The notes under the pieces are model-generated. The model was not told the DNA's origin. It saw nothing but the letters and a program-made list of their open reading frames with translations, and made no database searches. From Atherix ibis (lineage: Eukaryota > Arthropoda > Insecta > Diptera > Athericidae): a DNA stretch of 64,000 bases. Position 1 is the first letter of the stretch. Each line of letters starts with the position of its first letter. Location of the stretch: NCBI GenBank assembly GCA_958298945.1, contig CATQJD010000007.1, positions 23,847 through 87,846 on the forward strand. Direction: 5' to 3'. This document shows, piece by piece, positions 25,044 through 37,169 of this stretch. The position numbers and the translations under genes were made by a program.

Positions 25044-26284
25044 TACGAGGGCCGTTCAATAAGTCCTTAGGAAAAGATGAAAAAAAACTGTTTTTTTTTT
25101 AAATTTTTTTATTTTTCAACATAATCTCCTTTTAGTTCTATACACTTTTCCAACCGTTTTTCCAAAATTTTTATCCTGTCCAAAAAATAGGATTTCGGAA
25201 GTTCTGCAAAATACTCATCCGTTTGAGCAATGACGTCCTCGTTGGAAGTGAACCGTCGTCCGCCAAGCCATTTGCAGAACTTCCGAAATCCTATTTTTTG
25301 GACACTATAAAGAAAATAGTCACTCGGGGCCAAATCTGGTGAATAAGCGGGATGCTGCAACAATTCCATTCTCAATTCCACAATTTTGGCCATGGAAACA
25401 GCGCAGATGTGCACACGTTCAAACGTTGCAATAACGACGTGTAATACGCTCCTGTTATTGTTTTTCCTTTTTCCAAGTAGTCGATAAAAATGATGCCCTG
25501 CGAATCCCAAAAGACCTTGGCCATCACCTGGCCGGCCGATGGCACGGTTTTTGCCTTCTTCGGAGCCCGTTCACCCTTGAAAATCCACTGTGATGACTGT
25601 CTCTTCGTTTCTGGAGTGTAGTAGTGTATCCAGGTTTCGTCCACAGTGACATATCGACGAAGGAATTCGGCAGGATTGCGATGAAAGAGTGCCAACATAG
25701 CCTCAGAGTCCACTGCACGATTGCGCTTATTCTCCTCTGAGAGCAAACGCGGCTCACATCGTGCCGAAATTTTTTTCACAGCAAATTTTTCATGCAAAAT
25801 TGAAGCGACTGTACCTTGTGATATGCCCGTGGCCTCAACTAATTCGCGCACTTTAATTCGCTGATCGTTCAAAATCAGATCGTGGATTTTTTCGATGATT
25901 TCAGGAGTAGACACCTCAACTGGGCGTCCTGAACGATGTTCATCTTTTGTGGATGAACGGCCACGTTTAAATTCATTCACCCAATTGTAAACCGTCGCAA
26001 ACACAGGTGCAGATGTGCCATGAACTGCATCCAACTCGGCTTTAATTTCTTTCGGGCTTAAGCCTTTCAAATGGAGATGTTTGATGACAGCCCTAAACTC
26101 GCTTTTTTCCATTGTTATGCACAAATAAATGTCGTTAACTTTAATCGACGATAGAAATTGACCTACGCTATGGACCGAGATGAAATTTTGACAACTTTCC
26201 TGTCAATAGTGGTACCTACAAAAAAAAATCTTTACCGACACTACGAGCGCAATTTCTCGGATTTTCTAAGGACTTATTGAACTA
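25044..26284 (-). mobile_element. Second mariner-family transposon, one tip lost
   Basis: The left end reads TACGAGGGCCGTTCAATAAG. The right end has the reverse complement of the inner part (CTAAGGACTTATTGAAC), but the outer CGAGGGCC equivalent is missing and is replaced by TATAATC. About 1.24 kb long, encoding a transposase on the minus strand related to, but distinct from, the one at 22.1 kb. Confidence 0.85.
25109..26112 (-). pseudogene. Mariner transposase lacking its second catalytic Asp
   Basis: It starts MEKSEFRAVIKHLHLKG (26112). An open frame runs through both DNA-binding HTH regions and the first catalytic motif YVTVDETWIHYYTPETK to LEKGKTITGAYYTSLLQRL. Then about 20 residues, including the expected HHDN motif, are absent, and the frame shifts before VSMAKIVELRMELL and [14 protein letters not shown] (third Asp). 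The C-terminus CIELKGDYVEK ends at 25109. It is a nearly intact copy disabled by one deletion around 25400. Confidence 0.9.
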
Positions 26285-26472
26285 TAATCTTTTTCTCTCA
26301 TGTATCTTTTTTTCTTTATTATGTGTATGTTTGACGATTAGCGATTCATCTTAGCTGTCAATTCTATTTAGAGATTAAATCACCTGTGCCAACCAAAGAC
26401 TTTACTGCTAATTGCAGATCCGAAGGTTCACGGCAGAATTTGATTTAAAGAAAAATAATTTCTTTATATATA
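26285..26472. other. AT-rich spacer between mariner and gypsy LTR
   Basis: No feature recognised. Confidence 0.5.
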
Positions 26473-26701
26473 TGTAGGAATCGAAGGTTTCATAAAATAA
26501 TTGATTTAACACTAGCAAAACTATAACAATAAACAACTTTATTCTTAATTGAAAATACTAATCTACACGCGGGTTAAATTTGATGCGTACACCCGTGAGT
26601 TTTCTTCCAAGTGACGTTTTCCCATAAAACAATATCGTAGAATGTACGATATTGTGGTTTTTCATGCTTGCTCATAGGTGTCGTCATTCTAAATTCCTAC
26701 A
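26473..26701 (-). repeat. 3' LTR of a gypsy-type element
   Basis: A 229-bp segment begins TGTAGGAAT and ends ATTCCTACA, the short inverted termini expected of an LTR. It lies directly downstream, on the minus strand, of gypsy integrase coding sequence and the polypurine-side spacer. The partner 5' LTR was not found, because the element is truncated at its 5' side. Confidence 0.75.
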
Positions 26702-26759
26702 TTCGGGCATCCTGATACTTTATTCGTCCCGAATAAATGGCTCACTTCAATATTTCATG

Positions 26760-28385
26760 TTATATGCTGACGTAGTGGTTTTATTTGGTCCTTCATGTTC
26801 GCCGACTTTGGATACAACATAGCGATTTCTCCTACCAACATGTGAAATAGCATATGGTTCAATAAATTTGGTGGATAATTTTCCGGTGGTCATCTGTGTC
26901 CTTTTAATAGCGATCAATTCACCCTTCTTATATTTCGTGGCTACCTTGCAACTCTTATTATAAGTACGTCGGTTGTCCTCTTGTAAACCTGCCAGATATT
27001 CTGTTGAGCTATTCGTCGTAACTCTTGTCTTTGTGTATCATAATCACTTGCAATTTCTTCTTGGGCAATTTTCGATATATTATATAATTCAGAATTGGCT
27101 CTAACCCTCAATTCCACACCGGTTAGTAGCTTAAATGGCGTCATCTTTGTAAACTTTGAAATTTTTGAATTGATGTACCGTTGTACATCATCAACGTATC
27201 GATACCAATTAGCCGGTTTATCCATAGAAGGCTTAGTTAACATGGGAACAATTACTCTATTTACTCGTTCAATTTGTCCATTTCCTCTAAGGACTCCGGT
27301 GGTAATTCAAATATGTTCGAAGCCCTCTGATTCGCAATACTCCCGGAACAAGTTGCTTGTAAAAGCGGTACCTCTGTCCGAGATTATCCTTGTTGGATTT
27401 CCGAACACAGTTGCTTATTTCTTTAAACGGTCAATGACCTCATGACCCGTGGTACCCCTAGTGGGGTACACCCAAACGAATTTTGTTAAAGCGTCCGTCA
27501 CAGCAAAGATGTGTTTATAGGGCTTTTGTGTTTCTTCTAATATACCCAAATGATCCACGTGGTAAGTCATCAATGGTTTATCTTCCTTCAGTATTGGACT
27601 AAGAAATCCTTCCTTCTTTCTATGCTTTCCCTCGGCAAGAACACATTGAACACAGTTTTTTATAAATCTTTCAATCTTTTTTTTTATAATCGTGCATGAA
27701 GTATTGTTTAAGAAGCAGGTCTTCAGTTTTTTTCAGCGCAAAATGTCCTTGCTGATGGACCTGCTTAATGATTGTATTTTCCATTTGACTAGGGATGACC
27801 AACAATTCATGCCCTGATAGATTAAATCTCCTTTTAAGAAATAATAATTATATTCATTATCTTTTAATATTAGTTTAATTGCTTTCAGGTATTCACCTTC
27901 TTCTTGTGCTTGCTTAATACGATACGACAGGCCATCACCATAACCACCGTAGTGAGTGCACCCACATGTCGCATCCTTTTCTCTGATCGGTGTTCTATAT
28001 CGTAGAATATATAGAACTCTTGCAAAATCATTTCCCATCGTGCAACACGTAACGATATGTCTTTCTTTTTCATAGTTAAGAAAAATGCGTTGGAATCGGC
28101 GATTACCATAACTTTTTGTCCTAAAAAGTACGGTCTCCATTTTTTGAATGCCTTTACGATAGCCAGCGCCTCCAGCTCATAGGAGTGATAATTTTTTTCT
28201 TGCCGTGTTGTTTTCGAGCTCTTATACTGCACTGGGTGAAGTTGACAATCTTCCTCATTTCTTTGTAGCATGACCGCACCGAATCCATCTTTTGAGGCAT
28301 CGGTATGTACCTCCGTGTATGCTCCAAACCGGAACAAATTCAACCTCCTCACTGTAGGTGGGTGTAGTGGTCTTTGGTGTATCAA
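26760..28385 (-). pseudogene. Gypsy RNase H-integrase fragment, frameshifted
   Basis: The RNase H region shows HTDASKDGFGAVMLQ, KNYHSYELEALAIVKAFKKW and VMVIADSNAF (28320-28060). The integrase zinc-binding region follows near 27750-27640, the core begins at a YHVDHLG-type Asp near 27560, and the C-terminal part (MLTKPSMDKPANWYRYVDDV, 27243 down) ends near 26760. Frame changes lie near 27900, 27690, 27300 and 26945. It would have processed and integrated element cDNA; it is now dead. Confidence 0.8.
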
Positions 28386-29959
28386 TTGAGGGTTTTAAGT
28401 ACCCCAATAGCGGTTTTTCTGTTTTTTATCAAAGTTAGCAAAGTCGAAGTTTGTTTCGTCGCTCATAACCATTTTTTGTCAAAAATGCTGTTTGTCTATA
28501 ACGAGCTGTAAAACTAGAGCACTTCAGTCTTGCCGCCGTTCATATATATGGCCCAGCCTTTGTCTTTATCTCCCAATATATGCATATTTTCAAAACTATT
28601 CATTACACCATCCAAACCAAAATGGCAACAAATACCATCCAAACCAAAATGGCAACAAAATAGACCTGGAACATAAAAAGCACCCTGTATTATTGCGTCT
28701 ATATCTAAATGAAAAATCTGCTATTTCGTTCGTCCGCAGTCAATTTAACTATGATACTAAACTACGATAATTATGATGCAAATATAGTTACAACTATGGT
28801 GAAGTCCAGTTAGTCTAGGTCATGTTATGTCTATTTTTCGTCTATACTTGCCGTTGTCTCCAGTCTGGATCGAATTTGTAAATGGGATTTGTCTATCTGA
28901 TTTTCGTTTTGTTTACGTTGATCTTAATTTATGGTGATATGCCAACGTAGTTGAGTTTAAATACACGACAATAATCCTGCTCTGATGACTTCCACAAATT
29001 CGGATTCGAGAAAAGGCATTGTGATCGATTCGAGATCTCCACGATTGAGAAATAATAACTTAAAGTCAATATTAAAAAGTTGGTCTCCGCAGTTCATATT
29101 ATAAAAATCTTGTACCTCCTCTCAGATTGGTATAGTATAATTTCTCAACAAGACGTAATAATAGTAGGACAAATTTTCACCTAGTAAGAGATGTAAATTC
29201 CTAACCATCAACTCGAATCGCCTTCCAAAAAATTGTTTAGGTCTCAATCATAAATATGAAATACTCAACATTTAGTTTTGCATTATTCCCATCCTTTCTT
29301 TGGGCTTGTGGCTTTCTGTCACCCTTGATATCCAGTATATATTTATGTTTGCAGCTTGCGCGTTTGTAAAACTTTGTTTTGGTTATTATAGGAATTGAAG
29401 TAATACTCTGAATATGGGGAAACCATATTTTGGAAACAGGTTCATTCGAGACTGAAAAAATTATTATATGGACGTTTTGAAACAAAAGCTGTGGAATTGA
29501 AAGGATGTTCAGTTCATTCTCTGAGCGTAATCCGTTGCCATAATCGATATCGGGGAATTCCCATTGTTGGGTATTATAAAATGCTTATGAACGGTTCTGT
29601 TTTCTTTGAGATAAAAAATGGTTTTGTTTTCGTTGACCAATCTTCTCTCTGGTAAACAGTGTATATATTATTTCCCATTGCCGTATATAGTTGATATGAA
29701 GGTAATGAAGAACACATGTTGATTTAAAACAATATCACCTACTAATACTCAAAATAAATAAAAAAGTCGGTTGAAAACGAAGAAGAAGAGAGAAAAATTA
29801 AGAGGGTGATCAGTAATGTATTATAAGAAAAAAGTAGGAAACTGTTAGTCTCCCACTCTTATACGAAAATAAAAATGCACTTAACTCTTACAAACAGACC
29901 AAAACTTAAATGCACAATAAAGTTTTGGGTCTGTTTGTAAAATCCTGTTGTCTAGGATA
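28386..29959. other. Non-coding stretch with one unassigned ORF
   Basis: Apart from the short tandem repeat at 28607-28660 and hairpins near 29.9 kb, nothing was assigned. A minus-strand frame at 29237-29485 stays open upstream to about 29600 but has no recognised motif. It may be an old retroelement gag/env relic. Confidence 0.35.
28607..28660. repeat. 27-bp tandem duplication
   Basis: The word starting ACCATCCAAACCAAAATGGC occurs at 28607-28633 and 28634-28660 with one mismatch at the end. Confidence 0.9.
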
Positions 29960-29980
29960 CCACGACTCCTAGACAACAGA
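29888..29980. repeat. Two adjacent hairpins
   Basis: First stem: TTACAAACAGACC-AAAACT faces AGTTTTGGGTCTGTTTGTAA (one bulge) around a 14-nt loop. Second stem: CTGTTGTCTAGGA (29945-29957) faces TCCTAGACAACAG (29968-29980) around a 10-nt loop. They abut the 5' side of the Jockey fragment at 29960. Confidence 0.85.
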
Positions 29981-30340
29981 TCAAAACTGACAATAAAAAG
30001 CAAATTATTGCTTACACTATAGTATACAAATCAATATGGACATACGGACTCGAACTTTGGAGTTCTACCGAACATTTCAGTATCCATCGAATCCAAACGT
30101 TTCAATCACGAATCCTTCGAAATATTGGCAATGCTCTCTTTTATGGACGAAACATTGTTATCTATCGTGATCTTAATGTTCCTGTCGTTTTTGAACTGTG
30201 CATTGCCTGTTTAATAGTCTCGCGCTTTGTTAAATCTATGAAATAAAATATCCCGTCTTTGGGGAAACATCGATGGGTGTTTTCCCTTACATGTCTTCAT
30301 GTCCTTGTATCTTCCATTAAAAATCCGCTTCTTACAAATT
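29960..30340 (+). mobile_element. Jockey-clade 3' fragment
   Basis: The plus strand encodes the ORF2 C-terminal region seen in copy A (SIWTYGLELWSS at about 30035 and RILRNIGNALFYGRN at about 30115), followed by the family 3' UTR with CTTCATGTCCTTGTATCTTC near 30295. It is a 5'-truncated, decayed insertion. Confidence 0.8.
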
Positions 30341-31085
30341 ATATGTATTTTATTTTCATTCAGTTCATTTTTATTTTATATTATTATTTTTGCATTTTCC
30401 GCATTAAAGGTAAACTAGAACAATAATTTTTAGCAAAGTAGGATTCATGGTTTACTCCCTATATTCTGTTTGGTTAAATTCCTTAGCTATCAATATTGAT
30501 CGCTTTAGTGTAAGTTGTAGTTCTTTTACGTAGTCGTCTATATTATAGAGAATAGTGCGTTCAAATTTAGGAATATTGGTTGATACAAGTTCAAATGATG
30601 CAAAAATGATAGTTAGTACGCAAACACATAATACGGTATCGACTCATTCTAATCGTCATCTGTTGTGAATGCAAAAAGGTATTGGTTCTGTGGTTCCTTT
30701 CTGTTGAAACCAATGTTCGTGATGCAACGATGTTGATGCTATTTGTTTTATTTTCTGCACCTTACATAGTTACTAAAATTCATAATATTCGGATTATTCA
30801 TTTTCTTGAACTGGATTAATATCTTTTGAATACGATATATGAGTAGAAGTGCATATCCATGTGTAGAATTGGGCTCTTTTGCTATTACATTTATTGGGTA
30901 TTTTATCAGTTTCATTTGAGTTCCATTTGGTTTTTTACTACTCGTTCCATGGTTGGGTAGATAAATATTATTTGAAATGAGCTATTTCAGTTCCGATATG
31001 TCCATTTTTAGTCGCGATATGCCATCAGCGTTTTCGTTCATTTGGTTATTTTTTAAGTGTTTGCTTTTTAAATTTCCAGAAAATA
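30341..31085. other. AT-rich non-coding stretch
   Basis: No gene or element recognised; minus-strand frames are short and broken. Confidence 0.4.
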
Positions 31086-32120
31086 GAAAAAAATTGAATT
31101 TTTATTTGAATCGATAAATTAATGCTTGTTTTCTACTTTTTAGATTTTGGCCACGACTACGTTTTAAGTAATCCATGCAAGAGGACCAATTTTGAACCAC
31201 TTTTTCGAGCATCTCGGTTGGTATTTCGCTTATAACACGTGTAATGTTATCTTGCAAGTCTGCAAGTGACGCTAGTTTCTCGGCATGGACGAGTAACTTC
31301 ACGTAGCCTCATAAAAAATAGTCTACTGGCGTCAAATTGCACTTACCGGTCCGAAATGAGAGATTGCTCACCAAACTAATCTCTCAATATGTCCATTATT
31401 TCACGTACTGTGTAGCATGCAGCTCCATCTTGTTAAAACCGCATATCGAATAGATGCAGTTTTTGCATTTTGGGCAAAATAAGTGCGAATTCATTGTGCA
31501 ATAACGGGAGTCATTAACAGTAACGTAGTGGCCAGCATCGTCTTTAAAGAAATACTGACCGATGATTCCACCGCCCCATAAACCGCACCAAATAGTGCAT
31601 TTTTCTGCGTGTAATGGCAGTTCTTGTTTTGGTTGTTCATCAGACGAGATTCGACAATTTTGCTTATTCATATATAAATTCAACCAGAAATTAGCTTCGT
31701 CGTTAAACGCATTTTTTTGGCTTTGAGAAGTCGTTTACCTTCAATTCGTCCACGAGCTATATTTGATATGCTTTTAGACCAAGATCCTTGCGTAAAATCT
31801 TCCACCTAGTCGAGTAACACAATCCTAATTACTGTGAACGGCGACAAATGGCTTAATCGCGGTCTTTACCACCAATGGACGCTATGGCAGCAATATTTTC
31901 TCTGTATGCACTACACGTACACGGGTTGTTGGTTTGATATTTAATAGCAAAAAATTGCAGCAAAATTTTTTCACTATGGCTTGAATTGCTTGCTCGTTAT
32001 GTCGATTATGATGACTATAAAATGATCGAAGTGTGCACAATATATTTTTCACAGAGCACGTATTTCGATTATAAAATTCAATAAATTGTAAGCGTTGTTC
32101 GGATGTAAGTCTTTTCATGA
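31086..32120 (-). pseudogene. Tc1/mariner-superfamily (Tc3-like, DUF4817-type HTH) transposase relic
   Basis: Minus-strand pieces in order: an N-terminal HTH region MKRLTSEQRLQFIEFYNRNT (32118 down), a catalytic-domain part with YMNKQNCRISSDEQPKQELP and WCGLWGGGIIGQYFFKDDAG (31675-31530), and a C-terminal part VISEIPTEMLEKVVQNWSS (31240-31180). The segment with the second and third acidic catalytic residues is missing or scrambled between 31400 and 31310. Terminal repeats were not resolved. It belongs to the same broad family as the relics in the 5.8-kb tandem units. Confidence 0.75.
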
Positions 32121-33536
32121 TGAAATGGCAATGCTAACTAAGCATATACGTCAAGTCAAAAATAAAAACTATGAAAAACCAAACAATAAAAAATTATAAA
32201 TATATACTCGTATTATCTCTCTAATGGTCGATGGTCGATTACTATCTTTAAACATGTATAGCCTTAAATGGTTTATACCCAAATGGATACCTAGCAGATT
32301 CCTTTCTATGATTGCATTGTTAAGGTCATATTTATTAAAAGTTATGATATTATATGTTGTTCGCTTATTATTGCCAATAATTCCCTGAACCGCTCTATTG
32401 AGATATCAGTAAGCGACCACTAATATCCAAGTTTTCTGTTATCCTGTGTTTTATTATAAAACTGCTTGGAGAGAAGAATTATATGCTCTAACTGATGGGT
32501 CGAATATGTTATCATCTGTCAACTTGTTTACCTGCCTATTGATTTTGTCGATATTAATGGGAGGAAATCTATAGTTTTTGATGTGTACCGCAGATTTTTC
32601 GGTACACATATGTTGCGTACAAAAAGTTTGCGTAGATAGTCGTTTATTTTCAAGATGGAATACTTCTTTTTTTATGCATAAAATTTTTATGCCAATCGTT
32701 TAATTCATATTTTTTGAGTTTAGCTGCTTCAGTAGTCCTCCTGATCTGGTCGAGTGTTTCAAAGCTTCTGTATAAAAAGTTTTCTTTTACCCCTTTGGGT
32801 TACAATATTTTATAATTGATACATTTATAGTTTAACCTTGAACCCTTATTCTATGGTGACAGTTTCATAGCCAATCTTCTCCCAATATTTTACTAGGAAA
32901 TCTCATTATATAATGGCATCTGTAACTATTGGAAGCTTATGTTTGACTATGGAAAGTAAATATTTAATTATTGTTATAACGCTAGGTCCCGTTGTCTTGT
33001 TTACTTTGTTTTAGTGAATATGTATCCATAAATGTGTTATTTATATTATTACTTTTATATATTGAAAAGTTTTTCATCAGAATCTATTCAAAATGTCACC
33101 ATATTCTATTTGTTGTTCTTAATTTTTGATTGCATTTATTGTTTAAAACATATTTTATTTTCGTTCGGAACTCGGTTCTTTTACCATTATTGTTATAATT
33201 ATTAAACATATTGTTGCTATATATGTTACTCTCAATAATTAAGATTATATATTCTACTTCTTTGACTGTTATTAGAATTACCATTTATATTACTATTATA
33301 GTTATAGTTATTTCCGATTATTATAATCTTTATAATTAATTCTTTTATCTGTATTATAATTTTTTATATAATATTTTATTTGGTTTACAGCTAATGCGCT
33401 GTGTTTAGCTCGAAAATATACCCTTAATATATTCCTTAGTACTAAACGTACTCTGTCGACGTTTTATTTTGGATTTCTGATAGCCTAGGACAGAAAATGA
33501 ATTATAATTGTTCCCCATATTCACTGGCATTTAGGA
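32121..33536. other. AT-rich non-coding stretch
   Basis: No supported gene. Broken minus-strand frames around 32340-32650 hint at a decayed retroelement protein, but no motif was identified. Confidence 0.35.
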
Positions 33537-35228
33537 AATTGTAATCTTAGATTAAAGAATACCTGGATAGGCCCCTACCGTATATGTATACGCATTTTTG
33601 TGTCCAAATTATTAGAAAGGGATATTCTTGTCAAAGAATTTTTATGAAGACATGACACCCACTGCCATCTATTTGTCGTAATAGCAATTTATTAAATTGC
33701 AAAAGAATAATTTATATTCATTTTAATTCACTTATTGGAAACAAAAATACAATTTAAATATAACGATAGGCAATTTTCATTTTTTGTACAATCTTTTGAT
33801 ACGAAATAGAATTCTATTTTAGGTTTATTATTTATTCCGTAAATATGAATCAAATATAAAGCGCCTCAATTTTGTAGACTTTCGGAGAGTTTTAAAACTT
33901 TAATTCTCCATAAAAGTGGAGACTTAAGAGCTATTGTAAAGTGCAATTAAAAGTGGTTTTTTTTAAATATTTACAAGTATTTACGGAAAAGTAAGTATTT
34001 TTATAAATAGTTATATTTTTGATAAAACTTAATACGAAGTTTTTATTTCAGAAAATGGGGTAATTTATTAGAATTTGCTATAAATTCGACGAAATGAGGA
34101 AACCGGGAATTTCTTTCTTTGGGTAAGTTGACATCTTCATTTTTAGTAAAGGAAATATTAAATATTTAGTTTGTGATGTTCCTAAATGACTATTATTTAT
34201 TTATTTTATCTAAAAAGTGGTGAAAAAGTGAAAAGTTCGTCCGTCAATAAATGTAAACTAATGCGATGTTGACAGTTCAATGTTTACCAGAAAATAGTTC
34301 AGTGCTGGTGTATATAAAGTGTGTGTAAGAAAGTTGAAGGGACCGAATTTTTCAGTGTTATTCTTCGGTAAGCTTATTATTTAAATAAATTTGTTTTGCT
34401 TGCTATATTAGACCATATTATAATGCATTTACTAAATAATATTATTTTCATTTTTTTTAGAATATAAGTTATTAATTATTTAAGTACATTAAATTTTTCA
34501 TTTTCTATTTTTGTTTTAAAGCATTTGTTTTTATTTTGTATACAACTTAACTTCTATATTATTAAGAATTTTATGTAATGTTCTATGTAATTATGCTTTA
34601 TTCTTTAATTTAATTTGAATGCGCAATGCCTATATAAATTACCATTTTCATTCATAAACACACATTTATATTATAATAAAAGTTTTTGTATCTACTTATG
34701 CTTGCTTAACATTAAAATTTATATTTACTAAGTTGCGGTGTGGTTTTATTTCAACATAAGCATAATATCATATTCTCTGATTTATTTCATTGTGCATTTT
34801 TGGAATGGATTTTTATTTGTGGACATAATTGTTTTCGTATAATCATATAACTTCCAATCTATTGTATATTTTTATATACTCTCCCTTACTTAATAATTAT
34901 GTTTTAATAAATAATATATAGTGAAATAAAATAAAATATAATAACATTTTAAAATAGAATACTGTGTTTTATTGCATATTTACAAAACTAATTCCATCAC
35001 ACAACAAAACCCGCAATATTAAAAAATCTGTTCGTTTACGCATAAATGACATCAAATATAAAAATGATTTTAAACGAACCGCTTCAATCGCATATTGAAG
35101 TTTTAAATTGGCTCTCAATGACTTACGCCGTTTATGTGTGCGTTCTACGAATGTATTGCCAACAAAATTTGGACTGAATTTTTGTGTAGAGGCCTATCCA
35201 GTTCTTCTTTAATCTAAGATTGTAATAT
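33537..35228. mobile_element. Segment bounded by about 38-bp inverted repeats (candidate non-autonomous DNA transposon)
   Basis: The left repeat at 33541-33578 includes AATCTTAGATTAAAGAA and TGGATAGGCC. The right repeat at 35186-35225 is its reverse complement with about five mismatches. The 1.7-kb interior is AT-rich and codes for no transposase. A target-site duplication was not established, so the call rests on the inverted ends alone. Confidence 0.5.
34052..34122 (+). other. Exon-like interval with consensus splice sites (speculative)
   Basis: A pyrimidine-rich acceptor (TTTTTATTTCAG) precedes the interval and a good donor (GGGTAAGTTG) follows it. Some 190 bp downstream are a TATATAAAG box (34311) and another donor-like TTCGGTAAGC (34365). 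No protein is supported. It could be part of an untranslated-exon region or coincidence. Confidence 0.15.
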
Positions 35229-36008
35229 ATTATAGACAGTTCGAAGTTTTTGGTATTATCTATGTCACCAGAAAATATTTGTATAATGTAGTAATAAAAT
35301 CAAACATTTTAAGAGCTGTTATTTTCTCCCTCGAAAGGTATGATTTGGCCTTTTTTACCTTCCATTATGGTTTTCAATTTTTTGTTTCTAATATTTTAAT
35401 AAAAAAAAATATATCCGATAGTTTTGTTTTTATAATAGAAAGAAAAGTATTTATATATCTATTCACAGATATGCTAATAAATTATTTTAGAGAGAGATCT
35501 GGGGTTTCCTTTTTTAAATGCAGCTGATATTCTCTTGTACAGTTGAGTGAATATACTCGGTAGGGTCATTTACTTCGCTTTTCTATGAAGGTACTAAATA
35601 AACGATCATACACAGTGAATCATTTTAATTTAGAATAATGGGATTTGAGGTGCAATAGCTTCGTGACCGTGACCTAGTGCAATAGCTTAGTTATATTTTT
35701 GCAAAGGTGTAAAGTAGATTAATTTTTAATACGAACATATTTGGCGAACTTATTAAATTTATTCAACACATGCTAAAAAAATTTCACTTTTGATTGTCGT
35801 TCTGTCGATACGGAGTGTTTCAGCTATATATGTTGAAAGTGATATTTCTTTCAATTTCTGTTTTTGTGAGTAATGGTCGTATTTACAACATTTGTAAATA
35901 TGAGAAGTTACAGTTTTTATTTTGATAAGTTTACTCATTCTGGGAAAGAAGTATATTTCTATTATCTGCTCTTGAATTTTTCTGCAGCTTCAGAATTCTC
36001 AATTCTAA
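35229..36008. other. AT-rich non-coding stretch
   Basis: Nothing recognisable beyond short chance frames. Confidence 0.45.
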
Positions 36009-36112
36009 AATTGTAGCAGTGTTCTTTGTGGACTTCTTGGAGCCGCTATATAAAACGCTCAGCGCAATTGTAGCAGTATTCTTTGTAGACTTCTTGGAGC
36101 CGCTATATAAAA
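36009..36112. repeat. 57-bp tandem duplication containing a TATA-like word
   Basis: A unit starting AATTGTAGCAGTGTTCTTTG occurs at 36009 and again at 36066 with few mismatches. Both copies contain GGAGCCGCTATATAAAA. Confidence 0.9.
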
Positions 36113-36194
36113 AGCTTGAATTTAATTTTTTTTGTAATGTGCTTTTAGTCTATCTCTATTATTTTAGGACAAGGCAATAGCCCTGAGCATTTTA

Positions 36195-37090
36195 TTATTT
36201 TCTACGATAATTTGCCTGGGGATTCTCGGAGACAGTTATTTTTTTACACTCAGAACTATGTACTCCAAAAGCATTTATCAGAGCCTGTACTTTAAATATA
36301 CAAAAATTGCACTTTTGGCATACCTTGTATGATATGAAATGTTCAACTGTACTGTTAGTCATTCCCGAGGTACTTGACAACATATTTGCTTCAAGTGGCG
36401 ATCTAAATAGCTCATCGGCAACTACAATAATTATTGTTTAGTATTGTGATTTCGATTCATCGATGATGAATGATCATAAGAATGGTGATCGTAAAGAATT
36501 TTTATTTTCTTAGTCACATACAAATGTATTCGTAGTTTTTCTAAGGCCTTTATGATGGTCAAAATTTCTTGTATGATAATAGGTCTGTTTTTACCAATTT
36601 CTTACTACGATAAAACTGGCCTAATTGTATAATGGTAAGAATCTATCGTAAGAATCTATCGTCAGAGAGCCTTTCTTGAAGTTGGGAAATGATAGTATTT
36701 GCGATGAAGTGAGCAGTCCCATTAAGGAGTTCAAGGCTTCTATTTTTGGCTTTAGTAATATAATTATTTTCTTTCTGTACTGATTAGCTTAGATTTAGTT
36801 ATTTTCACTCTTTGTTAGTTCTATTAATGTTTTGCTATCTTACCATAATCCTTCCTAATTTTTCTAGTGTTTTATGTTCGCAGAGCCCTCATTCATCTGA
36901 CTAGTTTTCTGATAGAATTCCCATTTCAGTAACTATATAACCGAAGAATTCTACCAAAGTTTTCATAAATGTAGACAGCTGCCAATTGTCTTTTATGTTT
37001 ACCTTCTCAAGTCGACAAAGTATTGTTTTCAAATTTGGTGGATGTTCACCTTCATCTTATCGAGAACCATTTTTCCAGTTTGAGTATAGC
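36195..37090 (-). pseudogene. Gypsy-type RT/RNase H relic
   Basis: Broken minus-strand frames include an RT palm-end word like EFFGYIVTEMGI (near 36910-36940) preceded by VLDKMKVNIHQI (about 37030), and an RNase H-like segment around 36460-36720. Stops are frequent and no long frame survives. It is a separate, older gypsy copy than the one at 26.5-28.4 kb. Confidence 0.45.
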
Positions 37091-37093
37091 GTC

Positions 37094-37166
37094 GATCGTC
37101 CTCTGAAAGATAGCTGGTGTATTTTGAAACCAAAAAGATACACCAGCTATCTTTCAGAGGACGATC
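37094..37166. repeat. 29-bp perfect-arm hairpin
   Basis: GATCGTCCTCTGAAAGATAG... (37094-37122) is exactly complementary to 37138-37166, with a 15-nt loop. Confidence 0.9.
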
Positions 37167-37169
37167 TGT

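Larger units (their letters stand above)
26473..28385 (-). mobile_element. Ty3/gypsy LTR retrotransposon, 5'-truncated
   Basis: Minus-strand order is RNase H, integrase, short spacer, 3' LTR. Gag, protease and RT are missing: the coding match starts inside the RT/RNase H connection at about 28385. RNase H before integrase followed directly by the LTR is gypsy order, unlike the Copia element at 6-10 kb. Confidence 0.8.
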
